From positions 10,366,403 to 10,430,402 of the forward strand of contig OZ024790.1 in NCBI GenBank assembly GCA_964017065.1: a stretch of 64,000 bases of DNA, read 5' to 3'. A model generated the notes under the pieces. The model saw nothing but the letters and a program-made list of their open reading frames with translations, did no database searches and was not told the DNA's origin. The position numbers and the translations under genes were made by a program. Of this stretch, positions 10,201-20,998 are shown piece after piece. The DNA is from Haliclona indistincta. Lineage: Eukaryota > Porifera > Demospongiae > Haplosclerida > Chalinidae. Every line of letters begins with the position of its first letter. Position 1 is the first letter of the stretch.

Positions 10201-11982
10201 AAGAAATTAAAAAGATTTCTATCGAAATCAAAAGGATGTAGGGTTGTGAAATCTACCACTGGTCTACAATGCAATCTAACAAGGAACAAGCATGGAATGG
10301 TAGCACGATTGACTTGCTAACAGACCATAGATCCCTACATCAGTGGCTGCTGTGGTTGGCTATAGCTAGTTCAGCTAGTTGCTGTTGACACCTGACTTGC
10401 ATTCCCCTTGTGACATCTTATGTACAGCCACTGATGTAGGGATCTATGTACTAGTTAAACAACGGTCCGAGGGCAGTATGGAATATACACGAGGGCAATC
10501 CAATTAGAGCCCGAGGGGTCTAATTGGATTGCACGAGTGGATATTCCATACTGCCCAAGGGACCGTTGTTTAACGTGTTAGTATCGTATGTCACGGGCGT
10601 ATCCCGTGCATTGTACTGTTTTTAGTATCGCTTGTGCTATTTTTAGTATCACACGTGCTATAGTAAAGACCACAATGGAACCCACTAGCATAAGGAATCT
10701 TAAGCGGTATATAAAGCGCACGCAATAGTGCTCTGTACCTTCCGGTAGGGCTATTGCCCTACCCCTATTTTTCCACCACGTGGTCAACACTGTACCACAT
10801 TAAAAAATTTTGGGCTACTTGCCCTTTCCACAGATATTGTCTGTTCTTTCAGACAATATCTGCACCCAGGCAATATATCGCGTCCCGGGCAATATATTCC
10901 ATATTGCCCTAGGGCAGCAATATATTCCATATTGCCCTGCAGTTGGGGCAGTATGGAATATATTGTCCTGGCGGTGCCTTTGATACGCCCACGAGGTGGG
11001 ATACAAGGTCTGTTAGCAAGTCAATCGTGTTACCATTCCATGCTTGTTCCTTGTTAGACTGCATTGTAGACCAGTGGTAGATTTCACAACCCTACATCCT
11101 TTTGATTTCGATAGAAATCTTTTTAATTTCTTGTTTGTGTCCTTTTTTCTTATTCAGTGAAGTGCAGTTCAATATCATGCACGTACTGAGCCGTCTTTGT
11201 TTCCACCAATGGTTTAGTTTTCCTGTTGTTGATGGCTTTTCTTTATTATTAAGAATTTTAAACTTGTAGCTAAAAATAATTGTTATGCTGTACATATCAG
11301 CTCGCCTACGCTAGTATGCATATGCAGTGGATACGAGCCCCGCCCACACTTGTTTGTAGACCTGTACGACGGTTATAATTATCTGGCAAGCACAGAATGG
11401 TGATCCTATACAAGCTTACCGTTCTTCGAAGACTCCAGACGAATATGTGTTCTCCGTGATCCATACGGCGTGATCCATACAAGCCAATGCTTGGTCACGT
11501 GCGCTAACCACAGCTTGATCACGTGCGTATTGCGCAATCACAATAATGGCGTCTACCACTTAGCTGACAATGGATCACGATCGAGAAATCGCGGAATTTT
11601 TATCGCCGTTTCGCTAAAAACAAAGTTCAAAAGGCACCTGCCAGGAGAATTTCACGACTGTTCGTGGGTGTTTTGATTTCGGCACTGCTCGCATAAAGGC
11701 GCTAGGCGCGCTGAAGAAGAAGAAGAAGAAGAAAGAAGAAAACGAAGATGACGAAACTCGATTTTCACCGTTTCCAGGTTCGTCACTTTAGTAACAATTT
11801 CGAGCGATCTCCTTGCTACTGTAAGATGGGGCAACGCTAGAGAGCAGATTTAGGAGTCTTTTGACGTATACAATTCATCACCAGGCGAAATATCAGCGTT
11901 TGAACGCTAATACATTGTATGTAGCCGCCATCTTGTTTTCCCGTTCAACCCTACATAGGGAGGCACTACCGTGCCTCCCTAA
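10201..11982 (-). mobile_element. F1 hairpin-ended element, copy 1 (subfamily A), with nested insert
   Basis: Read on the minus strand, F1 starts with the terminal hairpin TTAGGGAGGCACGGTAG, then AAGATGGCGGCTACA, a (CTT)-rich tract, a CACGTGACC doublet, and a long terminal stem-loop that ends (T)TTAATTTCTT. Here the stem-loop (10201-11130) is split by the insertion at 10449-11007. Non-coding. Confidence 0.85.
10449..11007. mobile_element. Palindrome-rich insert inside F1 copy 1
   Basis: It interrupts the F1 stem between CTATG and GTCTG, which are adjacent in the other copies. It opens with a stem of about 50 bp (about 10454-10574: TTAAACAACGGTCC pairs with GGACCGTTGTTTAA). Near its other end it has three copies of a palindromic CAATATATTCCATATTG-type motif (about 10870-10980). 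No coding capacity and no clear target duplication. Confidence 0.65.
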
Positions 11983-12119
11983 AAAGAAAGACTACACAAT
12001 AAAGGGAAGGAGAACGTAGCTATGCTAAAGTCCATCTGTCGGTTGGTTGGTATGTGTGTCGTCGAATAACACGGCTGTTTACTGTCTTACTGTTAAAAAA
12101 GTCATAAAGAAGCTTAAGA

Positions 12120-12636
12120 ATGTTTGGTTTTGCAATTCCTCTAAGTCAGGAGTGTCTTGTGTCAAGTGCTATAGCCAACCTTTCTAATAGCTTCACCGCT
12201 GATTATACGGTAACTGGTGAGTGATAATTGTTATGTGACTGACCGAACATGTTCACACGTTGTCTCACTTGGCTCAGCTACTAGTCTTGTTGGCTCGTTG
12301 TCTCATTCGTTTCGGATCCGGCTAGCAAGAGTATGTTGCTAGTATCTACTGCCACTATGCTACTTGGACACTCTGTTTGCTGTCTTCTCGTTGTAATAGT
12401 CACGCCCACGCATGTATTTTTGGCTAGTTGCTAGGGGACTGTATCTCAGAAACTTCTGCTGATATTCCAAGAAACCAAAGACCTATGCTACAAGACTGGC
12501 AAAGGCTGTGCACATTGCAAACTATGAGCGCTGTAAGTGCCAGACGGAAACGTGATGGGCGCGGCTAGATACAACGCTTAGGCTAATAAAACTTTCATTC
12601 ACTCAGGCAGTAGAACTTCAGATTGTGGATATATAA
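12120..12636 (+). CDS. Candidate small three-exon gene, function unknown
   Basis: Three exons with consistent phases: 12120-12216 (ATG, encodes MFGFAIPLSQECLVSSAIAN and ends phase 1 at GTGAGT), 12450-12532 (acceptor CTCAG, encodes ETSADIPRNQRPMLQDWQRL and ends phase 0 at GTAAGT) and 12607-12636 (acceptor CTCAG, encodes AVELQIVDI and a TAA stop). The product would be 69 residues. Three good donors and acceptors in agreement are unlikely by chance, but the product is not recognised and it may be only part of a gene. Confidence 0.35.
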
Positions 12637-12940
12637 TTATTTCAACAAGGCGAAGGCAGTAACATAGAGCTTTTTCGTGTATTGTGCTTGAAAGTGCAAT
12701 TATGAGCTGCTTACCTCGTGGTTTTCCTACTCAGAGGGAGTTTATTTAAAAAAAAACTTTGTTACGGTTTTTATCTTGTTGCTAATAGTCATATATCCAA
12801 GTTTGGGTCTATTCTGAAGGCCACAGACAGAGTTTTAATGAGGAATGTATTTTTCGTGATCTTGGCTAGCTACTGTCAAGCAGTGAATATCATTTGTGGT
12901 GTTGTAACAATGTCCTGAATACCTTGTACATTCCTGAATA
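12637..12940. other. Spacer, no feature recognised
   Basis: Possible 3' UTR of the preceding candidate gene. Open frames here are short and have no recognisable content. Confidence 0.4.
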
Positions 12941-13195
12941 CCTTAAAACCACTATTATTAGTGACCACTAATTTTAGCGTTTTTAGCGAGTGAGGTCATA
13001 AACACTAAATTTAGCAAGCGCTAAAATTTAACTTTAATGAGATTCATTCTGCATAACTGGTTTCGCAGTAATAATGACTGTTAACGAGCATGAATCTCAT
13101 TATAATAGCAGCCAAACGCTAAAATTAGTACACGCTAAATGTCTTCAATCGCAAAACGCTAAATTAAGTGGTTGCTAAAATTACTGGTTTTAAGG
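12941..13195. mobile_element. TA-flanked palindromic MITE, intact copy
   Basis: The inverted ends CCTTAAAACCA and TGGTTTTAAGG are flanked by TA (12939-12940 and 13196-13197), as in Tc1/mariner-type MITEs. Most of its 255 bp forms one imperfect palindrome. The copy at 42366-43847 carries an F1 insertion, and this copy gives its empty site. Confidence 0.75.
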
Positions 13196-14025
13196 TAAGT
13201 TAATAGTTGTTAGGGCCTGCACCCTTAAAGATAATTATGGTGCTTGTTTGAGTTGTAGAAGACCATGTTTTAGCGATGTTTTATAAACGCTAAACTACTG
13301 CTTGTACTCGGTGAGCATTGCCTATGTACAATTACATATAAGAAGGCATAGCTTGCCATAATAAGTCGAGTAGGCGATAGAAGGCTCGAAGTCACAGGCA
13401 GCTTTATCTTGGTACGAGTCTTTTTATTCGTTTTATTGTTATGACTCTAACCTTTCTTCTACATGTAGCATCATTTTCTAACACAGAGCTTACTGCTATT
13501 GACCAATCAGAGCAGAGGCTCTATTTGCTGTAGAGTCCATCCCTAAACAGATAAACCACAGTTTGCTTAGTGAAAGTGCATTCATAACAATCCATAAAAT
13601 TGAACATGTGAGAAAGCCACAAAAGCGATGGCGAAAGTACGGTAGGAGACATGGCAGACTACCAGCAAGGTGTAAAAATATGTGGAAACTCGTTTAGCTA
13701 GCTAAACTCGTCTGTGTTTTCCCATCGCTGAAGTGTGGCTGTGTTCTTCACAAAACATTAGTGCAGTGTCGAAAATTCCTTGCTGGATAGCAACAGTTGC
13801 TATACTCTAAGCCGATTACCTCGGCCAACGGGATCTACGCAGTATAGAAACCCTTACGTCGCCATAAAACACAGTTCTGTATGGCTTCCTCTTGGTTTCT
13901 ATACTGCGTAGATCCCTTGACCTCAGTCTCTAACCTATACTAAGTTTTGACAGGAGTCCATAATCGACCGCGCCTACTAAGAGTAGGAGTGTGAATCGCC
14001 CACGCTTTAATTGGATTTTCTGCCA
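13196..14025. repeat. Gene-free region with a 23-bp inverted pair at 13830-13916
   Basis: GGGATCTACGCAGTATAGAA (from 13830) and its complement TTCTATACTGCGTAGATCCC (to 13916) form a perfect stem around a 41-bp loop. No gene or RNA is recognised in the rest. Confidence 0.7.
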
Positions 14026-15024
14026 GATGTAGGGATCTATGGTCTGTTAGCAAGTCAATCGTGTTACCATTCCATGCTTGCTCCTTGTTGGTTTACATTG
14101 TGGACCAGTAGCAGATTTCTTTATCTCTACATCCTCTTGATTTCGTTAGAAATCTTTTTATTTTCTTGTTTGTGTCCTTTTTTCTTTTTCAGTGAGTTTC
14201 AAATTTTTGGTGCAGTTCGAATTCGGCAAGATACATTTGTGTAATGTATCTATTTTGTTTCCACCATTGTTTGCTTTTGTTGATAATTGCTTTTTAATTT
14301 TTAGCTCCTAAATACTGAAACTAGCTCATGCATTCATGCATGCTGCAGCCTGGATTCATAGATATTAGAGCCTCTAATATCTATGCTGGATTGCACAGCA
14401 TACGAGCCCCGCCCACTCTTATTTATAATTTTTTTGTATGGCTGTGATACTATCTGGCAAGCAGCAGAACGGTGCATACTACACGAGCTTACTCGGTGAG
14501 TTGTTCTTCGAACACTCCAGACGCCAATATGTGCTCTCCATACGGCGATACTCTACAAGTGTGTTTGGTCACGTGCGTATTACGTAATCACAATAATGGC
14601 GTCAAACACTCAGCTGACAACTGTTCGTGATCGTGAGCTCGTCAAATTTATATCGTCGTTTCGCTAAAAACTAAGTTCAAAAGGCACCTGCCAGAAGAAT
14701 TTCACGACTGTTAGTGGGTGTTTTGGTCTCGGCATTGCTCGCGTATAGGCGCTAGGCGCACTGAAGAAAGAAAGAAGAAGAAAACTATGATGACGAAACT
14801 CGATTTTCACCGTTTTCAGGTTCGTCACTTTAGTAACAATTTCGAGCAATCTCCTTGCCACTGTAAGATGGGGCAACGCCAGATAGCAGATATAAGTGTC
14901 TTTGGACGTATAAAATTCATCACCAGGCGAAATATCAGCGTTTGAACGCTAATACATTGTATGTAGCCGCCATCTTGTTTTCTCGTTCATCCCTACATAG
15001 GGAGTCACTACCGTGCCTCCCTAA
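14026..15024 (-). mobile_element. F1 element, copy 2 (subfamily B), stem-loop arm lost
   Basis: It runs from the inner arm of the terminal stem-loop (GATGTAGGGATCTATGG) to the hairpin end ACCGTGCCTCCCTAA. The outer arm is absent. The subfamily B sequence lacks the doubled CACGTGACC of subfamily A. Non-coding. Confidence 0.8.
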
Positions 15025-15117
15025 TAGAATAATACATGCACTTGATACTAGTTATGACACTAAGGTGTAAGTATAAGAAAGGAAAAAAATAATTAAATAA
15101 GAAAATAAGATTAAAAT

Positions 15118-15545
15118 AAGTTACTCAAAAGAAAGAGTTCCCAGCACTGACGCCGCATTGCCCCTCTGAACTGCCACGGCTAGGCGGCGTAATAAATAAA
15201 TGTACGACAGAGGGTCCTCTGTAACACGGCGAACCCGACGACCGAGATCTTTCAGAAAATTCAGGGATGACGAACCAATCACTCCTAGGGTTTCAATCGC
15301 CACAGGAGAGAATACAAAGTCTCGTTCAAGGTAACAATACTTCCTACACTTTCTCTCCTCAGCCAAATCGGCCACAGATGCAGCCTCAACGGAGGCATGA
15401 GAGAGGTATGCATGATGATGCAAATGTGTCTACACATGTAGCGTCCCATGCTAGGCATTTGCCTCTGGACCAAGGAACCCTTGTGACACCATCGGGGCGA
15501 GAGTCATTAGACAACAAATAGGAAGGTTCGAGACGGGATATTTAG
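15118..15545 (-). pseudogene. LINE ORF, C-terminal fragment
   Basis: On the minus strand it reads [13 protein letters not shown], then after one frameshift [51 protein letters not shown] and VAVQRGNAASVLGTL before the stop. This C-terminal block follows the reverse transcriptase in many invertebrate non-LTR elements. Only the 3' end is present, as expected of 5'-truncated insertions. Confidence 0.8.
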
Positions 15546-15585
15546 CACATAAGTTACCGTACCATAACTTATTTTTCCTGTGTAA

Positions 15586-16455
15586 TTATGCCTCGGTGGG
15601 CGGAGCCACGAGGCATACAGTAGTTCGTTTGTGTATGTGTGTATCCGTCTGTCTGTCTGTCGGCAGGATTTCTCGTCGCTCGCTGAAAACTAAGCGCTGA
15701 AACGTGCAACACAACCTAAAGTCGATATTTGCTTGAAAATGAATTGTAAGGATTTTGGTTATAAGGATCTGTTCGTGAGTTATAGCGTGATTGCTTACCT
15801 CGCGATCGCCGGCTGGCGATCTAGTTGCTGATGTAACGACAAAATTGTCTATTACTGGCTGCCTTACAGCTAATGAGTTCGCATTTACTTCAGAACAGCA
15901 CGGCAGACTTGTATATGAAGCTGCGTTCTAGAGTTATGGCGTATAGCTTTGCTTACCTCGCGATCGATGGCCGTTGCTGGCGATCTGGAGTTCTCCGTAG
16001 ACAAAACTATCCACAGTTGACTGCCTAGAAGCTGATAGGTTACATCGTAAGTCTAAAGAAATTGTGTAAGCAAGCTATCTCGCTCGTAGTACGTGCTGTG
16101 CCCTGAACAATATAGACACGCCCAGTTGAATTAGTGGTCAGCACTGATTGGCTTCTGATTGCATAACTATTATACTATATACTGCATTGTGATTGCTGTA
16201 CAGAAAGGTACAACAGCTGCAGTTTGTTGCTGTGTATGTCAAATTGTTGCATTCCACCGACGCATCTGCACATTAATTTTGGTTTACTGTCGGTTGTCCC
16301 TGTGTATGTTTTTATAAGTTGTCAGCCACTAACATAGTGTTCAACTAGCAACAGCAGACTTTCATTACTGCTTGTGTATTTCAGTTCAGCGTATTTAGTC
16401 AGACAGGCATGTATGCATAACATTCCACCGAGGCATAAGCACCTTCGGTGCCTAG
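15586..16455 (+). mobile_element. F2 hairpin-ended element
   Basis: It starts TTATGCCTCGGTGGGCGG, whose ATGCCTCG pairs with CGAGGCAT (15609-15616), so the terminal TTA-hairpin-TA plan matches F1. The far end is placed at the GCACCTTCGGTGC mini-hairpin followed by CTAG (16439-16455); this boundary is approximate. Non-coding. Confidence 0.55.
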
Positions 16456-16619
16456 TTTTTTGTTGGTGACCCTGACAATTAATTACACAAGTTTTTAAAA
16501 GACAGTTTTTCCGGATGCAGAAATTGACACACTCGAAGTACACAATCATGGTGATATTCAACAGTAGACTTCCAGCAATCTAGGCAGTCGTATATTTTAT
16601 GTGCCGTTGCTACAGTTAA

Positions 16620-16874
16620 CCCTTTACACGCGGAGGGCGGCTATTGATGCCTGGCAAGTTTAATAAATAAGTGGGCGTCGGAATTCAAAGATTTGTTTTC
16701 GCCAATAAGTGAAATATGGCAGGTGGAATGGGAGGTAGGCCCACAACCACAGCTGAAGGCTGCACCTAGCAGAGCGATGGCTTGTAACCTTGCACTGCTT
16801 GGTCTCCTAAGCCCTCTTGACATGAAAAGCAGCCAAATACGCATTAACTTTGTTTCATGCCAAGAAGTGGAGTT
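16620..16874. mobile_element. Truncated piggyBac-like MITE end
   Basis: TTAA at 16616-16619 is followed by CCCTTTACACGCGG, similar to the ends at 6855, 29014 and 52245. No right end is present; the F2 copy at 16875 cuts it off. Confidence 0.4.
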
Positions 16875-17072
16875 TTATGCCTCGAAGGGTGGAGCCATGA
16901 GGCATACAGTAGTTTGTTTGTCATTCTGTCCATGGGCAGAACTCTGTGTCGGCTGAGCGCTGATTCGACATTTCCTCAGAATTGACTTGGTTTCAAAGCT
17001 ACATTATCTTAAATGGCGTTGCTAGGAATCTGGACTTTAAAACTGTCTTCTTAGGACTTAAAGTAACATAGC
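16875..17072 (+). mobile_element. F2 element, second copy, truncated
   Basis: TTATGCCTCGAAGGGTGGAG with ATGAGGCATACAGTAG repeats the terminal hairpin of the F2 copy at 15586. The remainder is short and its right boundary is uncertain. Confidence 0.5.
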
Positions 17073-17080
17073 AAGTGCAG

Positions 17081-17356
17081 TAGCGTAACTACCGTGAGGC
17101 AGAGGAGGCGCTTGCCTCCTCGCTTTTGCCCAACCAAAATTTTTATTAACGTATATACCTTGCCTAGTACAGCTGTCTTGCCTGACACAGCTGTCTCTAT
17201 CTTGCTCTCCACTCCATCCAGGCTACGTACGCTATTTCACCATGCAATGGCGCGCTGCTACGAGGCAGTAAAATGACGAAATCTAATGAATATTAATTAG
17301 TTATTTCCCAAAATCGCGCGCGCCTCCTCGGTTCCAAATTTCTAGTTACGCCCCTG
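17081..17356. mobile_element. hAT-like MITE with 8-bp TSD
   Basis: The 8-bp direct repeat AAGTGCAG flanks it (17073-17080 and 17357-17364). The ends TAGCGTAACTA and TAGTTACGCCCCTG are inverted, and CAGGGGCGTAACTA is a classic hAT terminus. Subterminal GAGGAGGCGC and GCGCCTCCTC extend the inverted repeat. Confidence 0.8.
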
Positions 17357-17442
17357 AAGTGCAGAGAAATCTATTGTGCAATCGTCAAACTGCAAGCTTT
17401 CTTGACTGGCGCACAAATATGATTATAGGCAGCCCAATTGAA

Positions 17443-18700
17443 TTATGCCACGCGGTAGACGTGGCATATTTAGGGTTGAGCGGAAAACAAGATGGCGGCT
17501 ACACTTAGGCTAAACGCAATAATTCACGTATATCCTGGCTGTTGGCGACATCAGGAGTATTTTAACTACCTAGGGGCTATCCTAAGAGGTAAGCGCTTAC
17601 AATGAGTCTACTAATAAAGACTATAAGGCCAGTTGCTATGGGCATGAAAAGATGGCGTCTCGCCTGGAGGCACTAAGTACGGCACTGCCATATCTTCGCC
17701 GTACGGGCGTTTCAAGCTAATCTAACGTTCTGAAGCTCCTTGCACGATTTGTGCGATTACAAAGAGACCTTCAGAAGCAAAGGAAACCAGGTCTAATATG
17801 GTAAACCAGAGTTCACGTGGTCACCCGTTTGTTCATCTTCTTCTTTCCTTCTTTCTTTCCTATTCTTCAGCGAGTCTAGCACAGTAGTGAGGGAACCAAA
17901 CGCAACTAAACCTACACAGAAGCAACGCTACCTATGACCATCAGTGCACCTGATATCTATTTAGGCCTAAAACACTGGGAGAAGCGAGTATTTCCAGAAA
18001 AACAGCGATTTTTGGTCCATAACAGACTCCATTCCATCATTCTGTTTGAACTCCGTTACTAGGTTACGCCTACTCGCGCACGCCCGTGTATGTAATTATT
18101 CTAATACAAGCGCACCTTAGTACAAATTGCTTGGAACGCGAGTGCTGCTGCCACTAGCACTAGTGTTCACAGCAGACAACGAGCATGTCTTCACTGTTAC
18201 ACTGGATTTGTCTGTTCAGGCTGGTAAGAATGCTATCTTAAGCTTAGCTAATGTTGCATGGTACATGTTGCATGCAGTGCATGCAGAGTCGATCGAGTGC
18301 AGTCTGCTGCCGGACCGGAACTATTATTACAATTATTACTTTTGAAACTATGTATACACCGTATTAGCATAAGTGCCAACTAAGTCTTTAATAAAAAAGA
18401 AAAGAAACAAGTAATAAAAACATTTTAACCAAAATAGAAGAGATTTAGGGTTGGTACATTTATCGAAAAAGTATGGAAACAAGATTTGAAATGAAAAGGA
18501 TTGTAATTAACAATAGCAGTGTAATGCTACCTCCCTAAATTAACTGCTTTCGATAGTTGTGGTTAATTTAATAGGGAGGTAGCATTACACTGCTATTGTT
18601 AATTACAATCCTTTTCATTTCAAATCTTGTTTCCATACTTTTCGATAAATGTACCAACCCTAAATCACTTCCATTTTGGTTAAAATGTTTTTATTACTTG
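17443..18700 (+). mobile_element. F1' hairpin-ended element, copy A
   Basis: The terminal hairpin TTATGCCACGCGGTAGACG closes with CGTGGCATA and is followed by GGGTTGAGCGG and AAGATGGCGGCTACAC. The far end is a perfect-looking stem-loop (about 18406-18700) ending TTTTATTACTTG. Copies B (28582-30395, minus) and C (61511-62110) align along most of its length. Copy A holds the empty TTAA site (about 18238-18241) of the MITE inserted in copy B. Confidence 0.85.
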
Positions 18701-19220
18701 TATTCCATATGGTCAGCACTGCTGGGCTTCAGATTGCATAGCTCCAATCAATGTATGGCTAACTTTGATACACTGTAAAAATTAATTTTCGGCAATATTT
18801 TTTGCAGCACCTGTTAGGAATTCCTAGAAAGCGTGGACAACATTGACTTTTTGAGAAAGGCAGTCAGAAAAAATCACAACTGATACTGCGCTTTCTAGGG
18901 ACACAGTACTGCCTGTGCCATTCGAGAATCATTTCAAAAAAGCTCTCTACAACCCACAACTTTGCATTTGTGTTTAAGCCACTATAGTCAAGTGATGGTT
19001 GTGTAGAAAGCATGCTAGCACAATCGTGCCTGAGCATTCACACACACAGCTCACAGTCTGCAAGCTGGCAAACAATGCATTTTACCTGGCAATGCAACAC
19101 AGGCAGAACTGTATTGCCAATACATTGTAAGATGTATCATGTGGCCTGCTGGCAAACTGAATTATCCAAGCTACATTAGATAATATTGAACACATAATAC
19201 ACTGTCACAAATTGCATAAT
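18701..19220. other. Spacer, no feature recognised
   Basis: AT-rich sequence between two element fragments. No exon, RNA gene or repeat end could be supported. Confidence 0.4.
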
Positions 19221-19296
19221 TTAGGGACGCACGGTAGTGGGGCCCTATGTAGGGATGAACGGAAAACAAGATGGCAGCTACAATACAATGTATTAA
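19221..19296 (+). mobile_element. F1 terminal fragment
   Basis: TTAGGGACGCACGGTAGTGG followed by CTATGTAGGGATGAACGG and AAGATGGCAGCTACA is the hairpin end of F1 with some decay. It stops after about 75 bp. Confidence 0.7.
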
Positions 19297-19399
19297 TAAC
19301 CTGCTTGGCCCACTCAGTGTATAGCCACTATCCTCCGGAACCATGATGGACGGAGGAGATTGGTAAAACCGCAAGGGACACTCACCGTATTCGACCCAC

Positions 19400-19545
19400 C
19401 CGCCCGGGTGGGTCGGCCCTGCAATATGCAGGGGCCCAATGTAACCACCTTGTAGGTTGGTCGCCCTGCCAAGCAGGGGCCCTCAAATCTAGATATCCGA
19501 CCATACACATCGGTCGCCCTGTCCATAAGCAGGGGCCCACTCACA
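19400..19545. repeat. Three spaced hairpin repeats (CCCTG...GCAGGGGCCC)
   Basis: Three units about 58 bp apart share GGTCGCCCTG (GGTCGGCCCTG in the first) and GCAGGGGCCC, each able to fold into a CCCTGC/GCAGGG stem with a small loop. They lie downstream of the retrotransposon coding region on its strand and may belong to its 3' end. That link is not proven. Confidence 0.5.
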
Positions 19546-20036
19546 CTACATGTGCACCACATAAATTACTCTGAACGTTATGTGCAGGTGTGACCCTACC
19601 AGTCGGAGGGATTTGCATGCAGGCTGCACCCTCACCATGCTTCATTCTGCCACCAGATTGAACTAAGCAGACACTGCTAAGATTACTAGAAGGGAGAGTG
19701 TATTGACGACTCGAGTGACGTCAACGCCCACCCAACACACTCCCTAGACTGATTCTCTTTCCCCTATCAATAGACTGTCCCACCCACTTCATTCTACCCT
19801 CCTATGAGACCACTCACACCAACCTTTATGCATGATTCAATTACTGGTTGTTGGAGTGAGTTTATTTTTTATTACACAATAAGTAAATAATAAGACTGTG
19901 GTCAGGTGATAACGATCCTTGCATAGCAATGAAACAAAACCAAACAAAAAAAAATGAAAACAAAAGAAACAGGACAAAAGAGAAACAGAATTACAGGAAA
20001 CTAATGATTGCGTTGCTGTCCAAGCACGAAAGAGGT

Positions 20037-20998
20037 TCAGGAGTCCGGTAGTGTAGGGGCCAGAAGGAAAGCCGATGATGCAGCCATGACTTCGACCGGG
20101 GTGCGAATGTACCTTGTGAATGCAGCTGAGCGCCAACGTCCCAGGGCCTGAATCCTTGAGTCTTCCAGGCCTGCGCGAGCTGCGGCGGTGGCTACACCTA
20201 TTCGGAAGCTGTGGCCGGTGATTCCCGAGGTATCAACTCCGTACTGGATAGGGCCTGGTTAACGCTGTTGATCAGTCTTTGTCTTGACAGGGATCGACCG
20301 TCTTGAAATGTGAAGAGGGGACCAGATTGCTGTCCATGGCAGACCACTGATGTAACTCAGCAGAGCCGAGACAGGACAAATTTCCTGTCCTGTCCTGCCC
20401 AAGTGTACGTACACGCCTGTACCGAAGGGATCTGTTTTAGATTGTCGTAATTGCACTGTAACCACTGACGGTTGCTCATAAGAGTCGACAGACACATCAG
20501 AGGCACTGAGCATTGTGGATGTGAATGCTCACAATGATGGGCAGGTAAATTCACCAGCTCGCAGGAAGCCGAAGAACGCTGTGCAGCAAGCAGCCCACAG
20601 CATGGCCGCATCGAAGTCAGCTCCCCGGACATTTGAGACCACGCACGGAAGAGTAGCGACATCACTTCTGGTGTCACTGGATACCTTAGCTGTCGGGTTG
20701 CCTGTGGGAGCCGTCTTATCCCACGCAGCATCATGTCCACGAGGGGCGTACTGACTGGATAAGGAAGAAATTGGCAATTTGGAGAAAACGGATCCCGCTT
20801 ATGTACGAGTGAATTGACTGGTTTGTGACTCCTGCCTGGGCAAGGCTAGCAACAAACCAGGCAGTAGTTTCCTGTGTAAGAGGGAGTGGAGAGAAATTAT
20901 AATGACCACTGAAAGTAATGTGGCGCTTGGCAGCAGAAAGGTAGACAGCCGGGGCTAGAGAGTTCTTAAAGTATTGTGAAACAGCCTGATCCAGTCTG
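20037..20998 (-). pseudogene. DIRS-like tyrosine recombinase
   Basis: The enzyme would integrate the circular cDNA. Fragments in shifting frames read, in order: FKNSLAPAVYLSAAKRHITF and VTNQSIHSYISGIRFLQI (N-terminal core-binding region), LRGIRRLPQATRQLRYPVTP, then CTAFFGFLRAGEFTCPS with the first catalytic Arg, LRQSKTDPFGTGVYVHLGRT, ICPVSALLSYI, GITGHSFRIGVATAAARAGL with the HxxR pair, IQALGRWRSAAFTRYIRTP with the nucleophilic Tyr, and a stop at 20037-20039. The catalytic residues are visible, but at least three frameshifts (near 20740, 20560 and 20265) make it non-functional as assembled. Its start overlaps the end of the RNase H frame. Confidence 0.85.

Noticed and set aside
10201..11982. 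Calling F1 a canonical Helitron
   Set aside because: The complementary strand ends in CCCTAA after a hairpin and inserts between A and T, but the other end is AAGAAA instead of TC, the hairpin is at the extreme end, and no Rep/helicase is present. Left as Helitron-like by inference only.
15586..16455. F2 as a proven complete element
   Set aside because: Only the left hairpin end is well supported; the right end at CTAG is a guess, so its confidence was kept low.
17094..18345. Open frames in the hAT MITE and F1' copy A as genes
   Set aside because: They lie inside repeat copies, do not persist between copies and have no recognisable domain.
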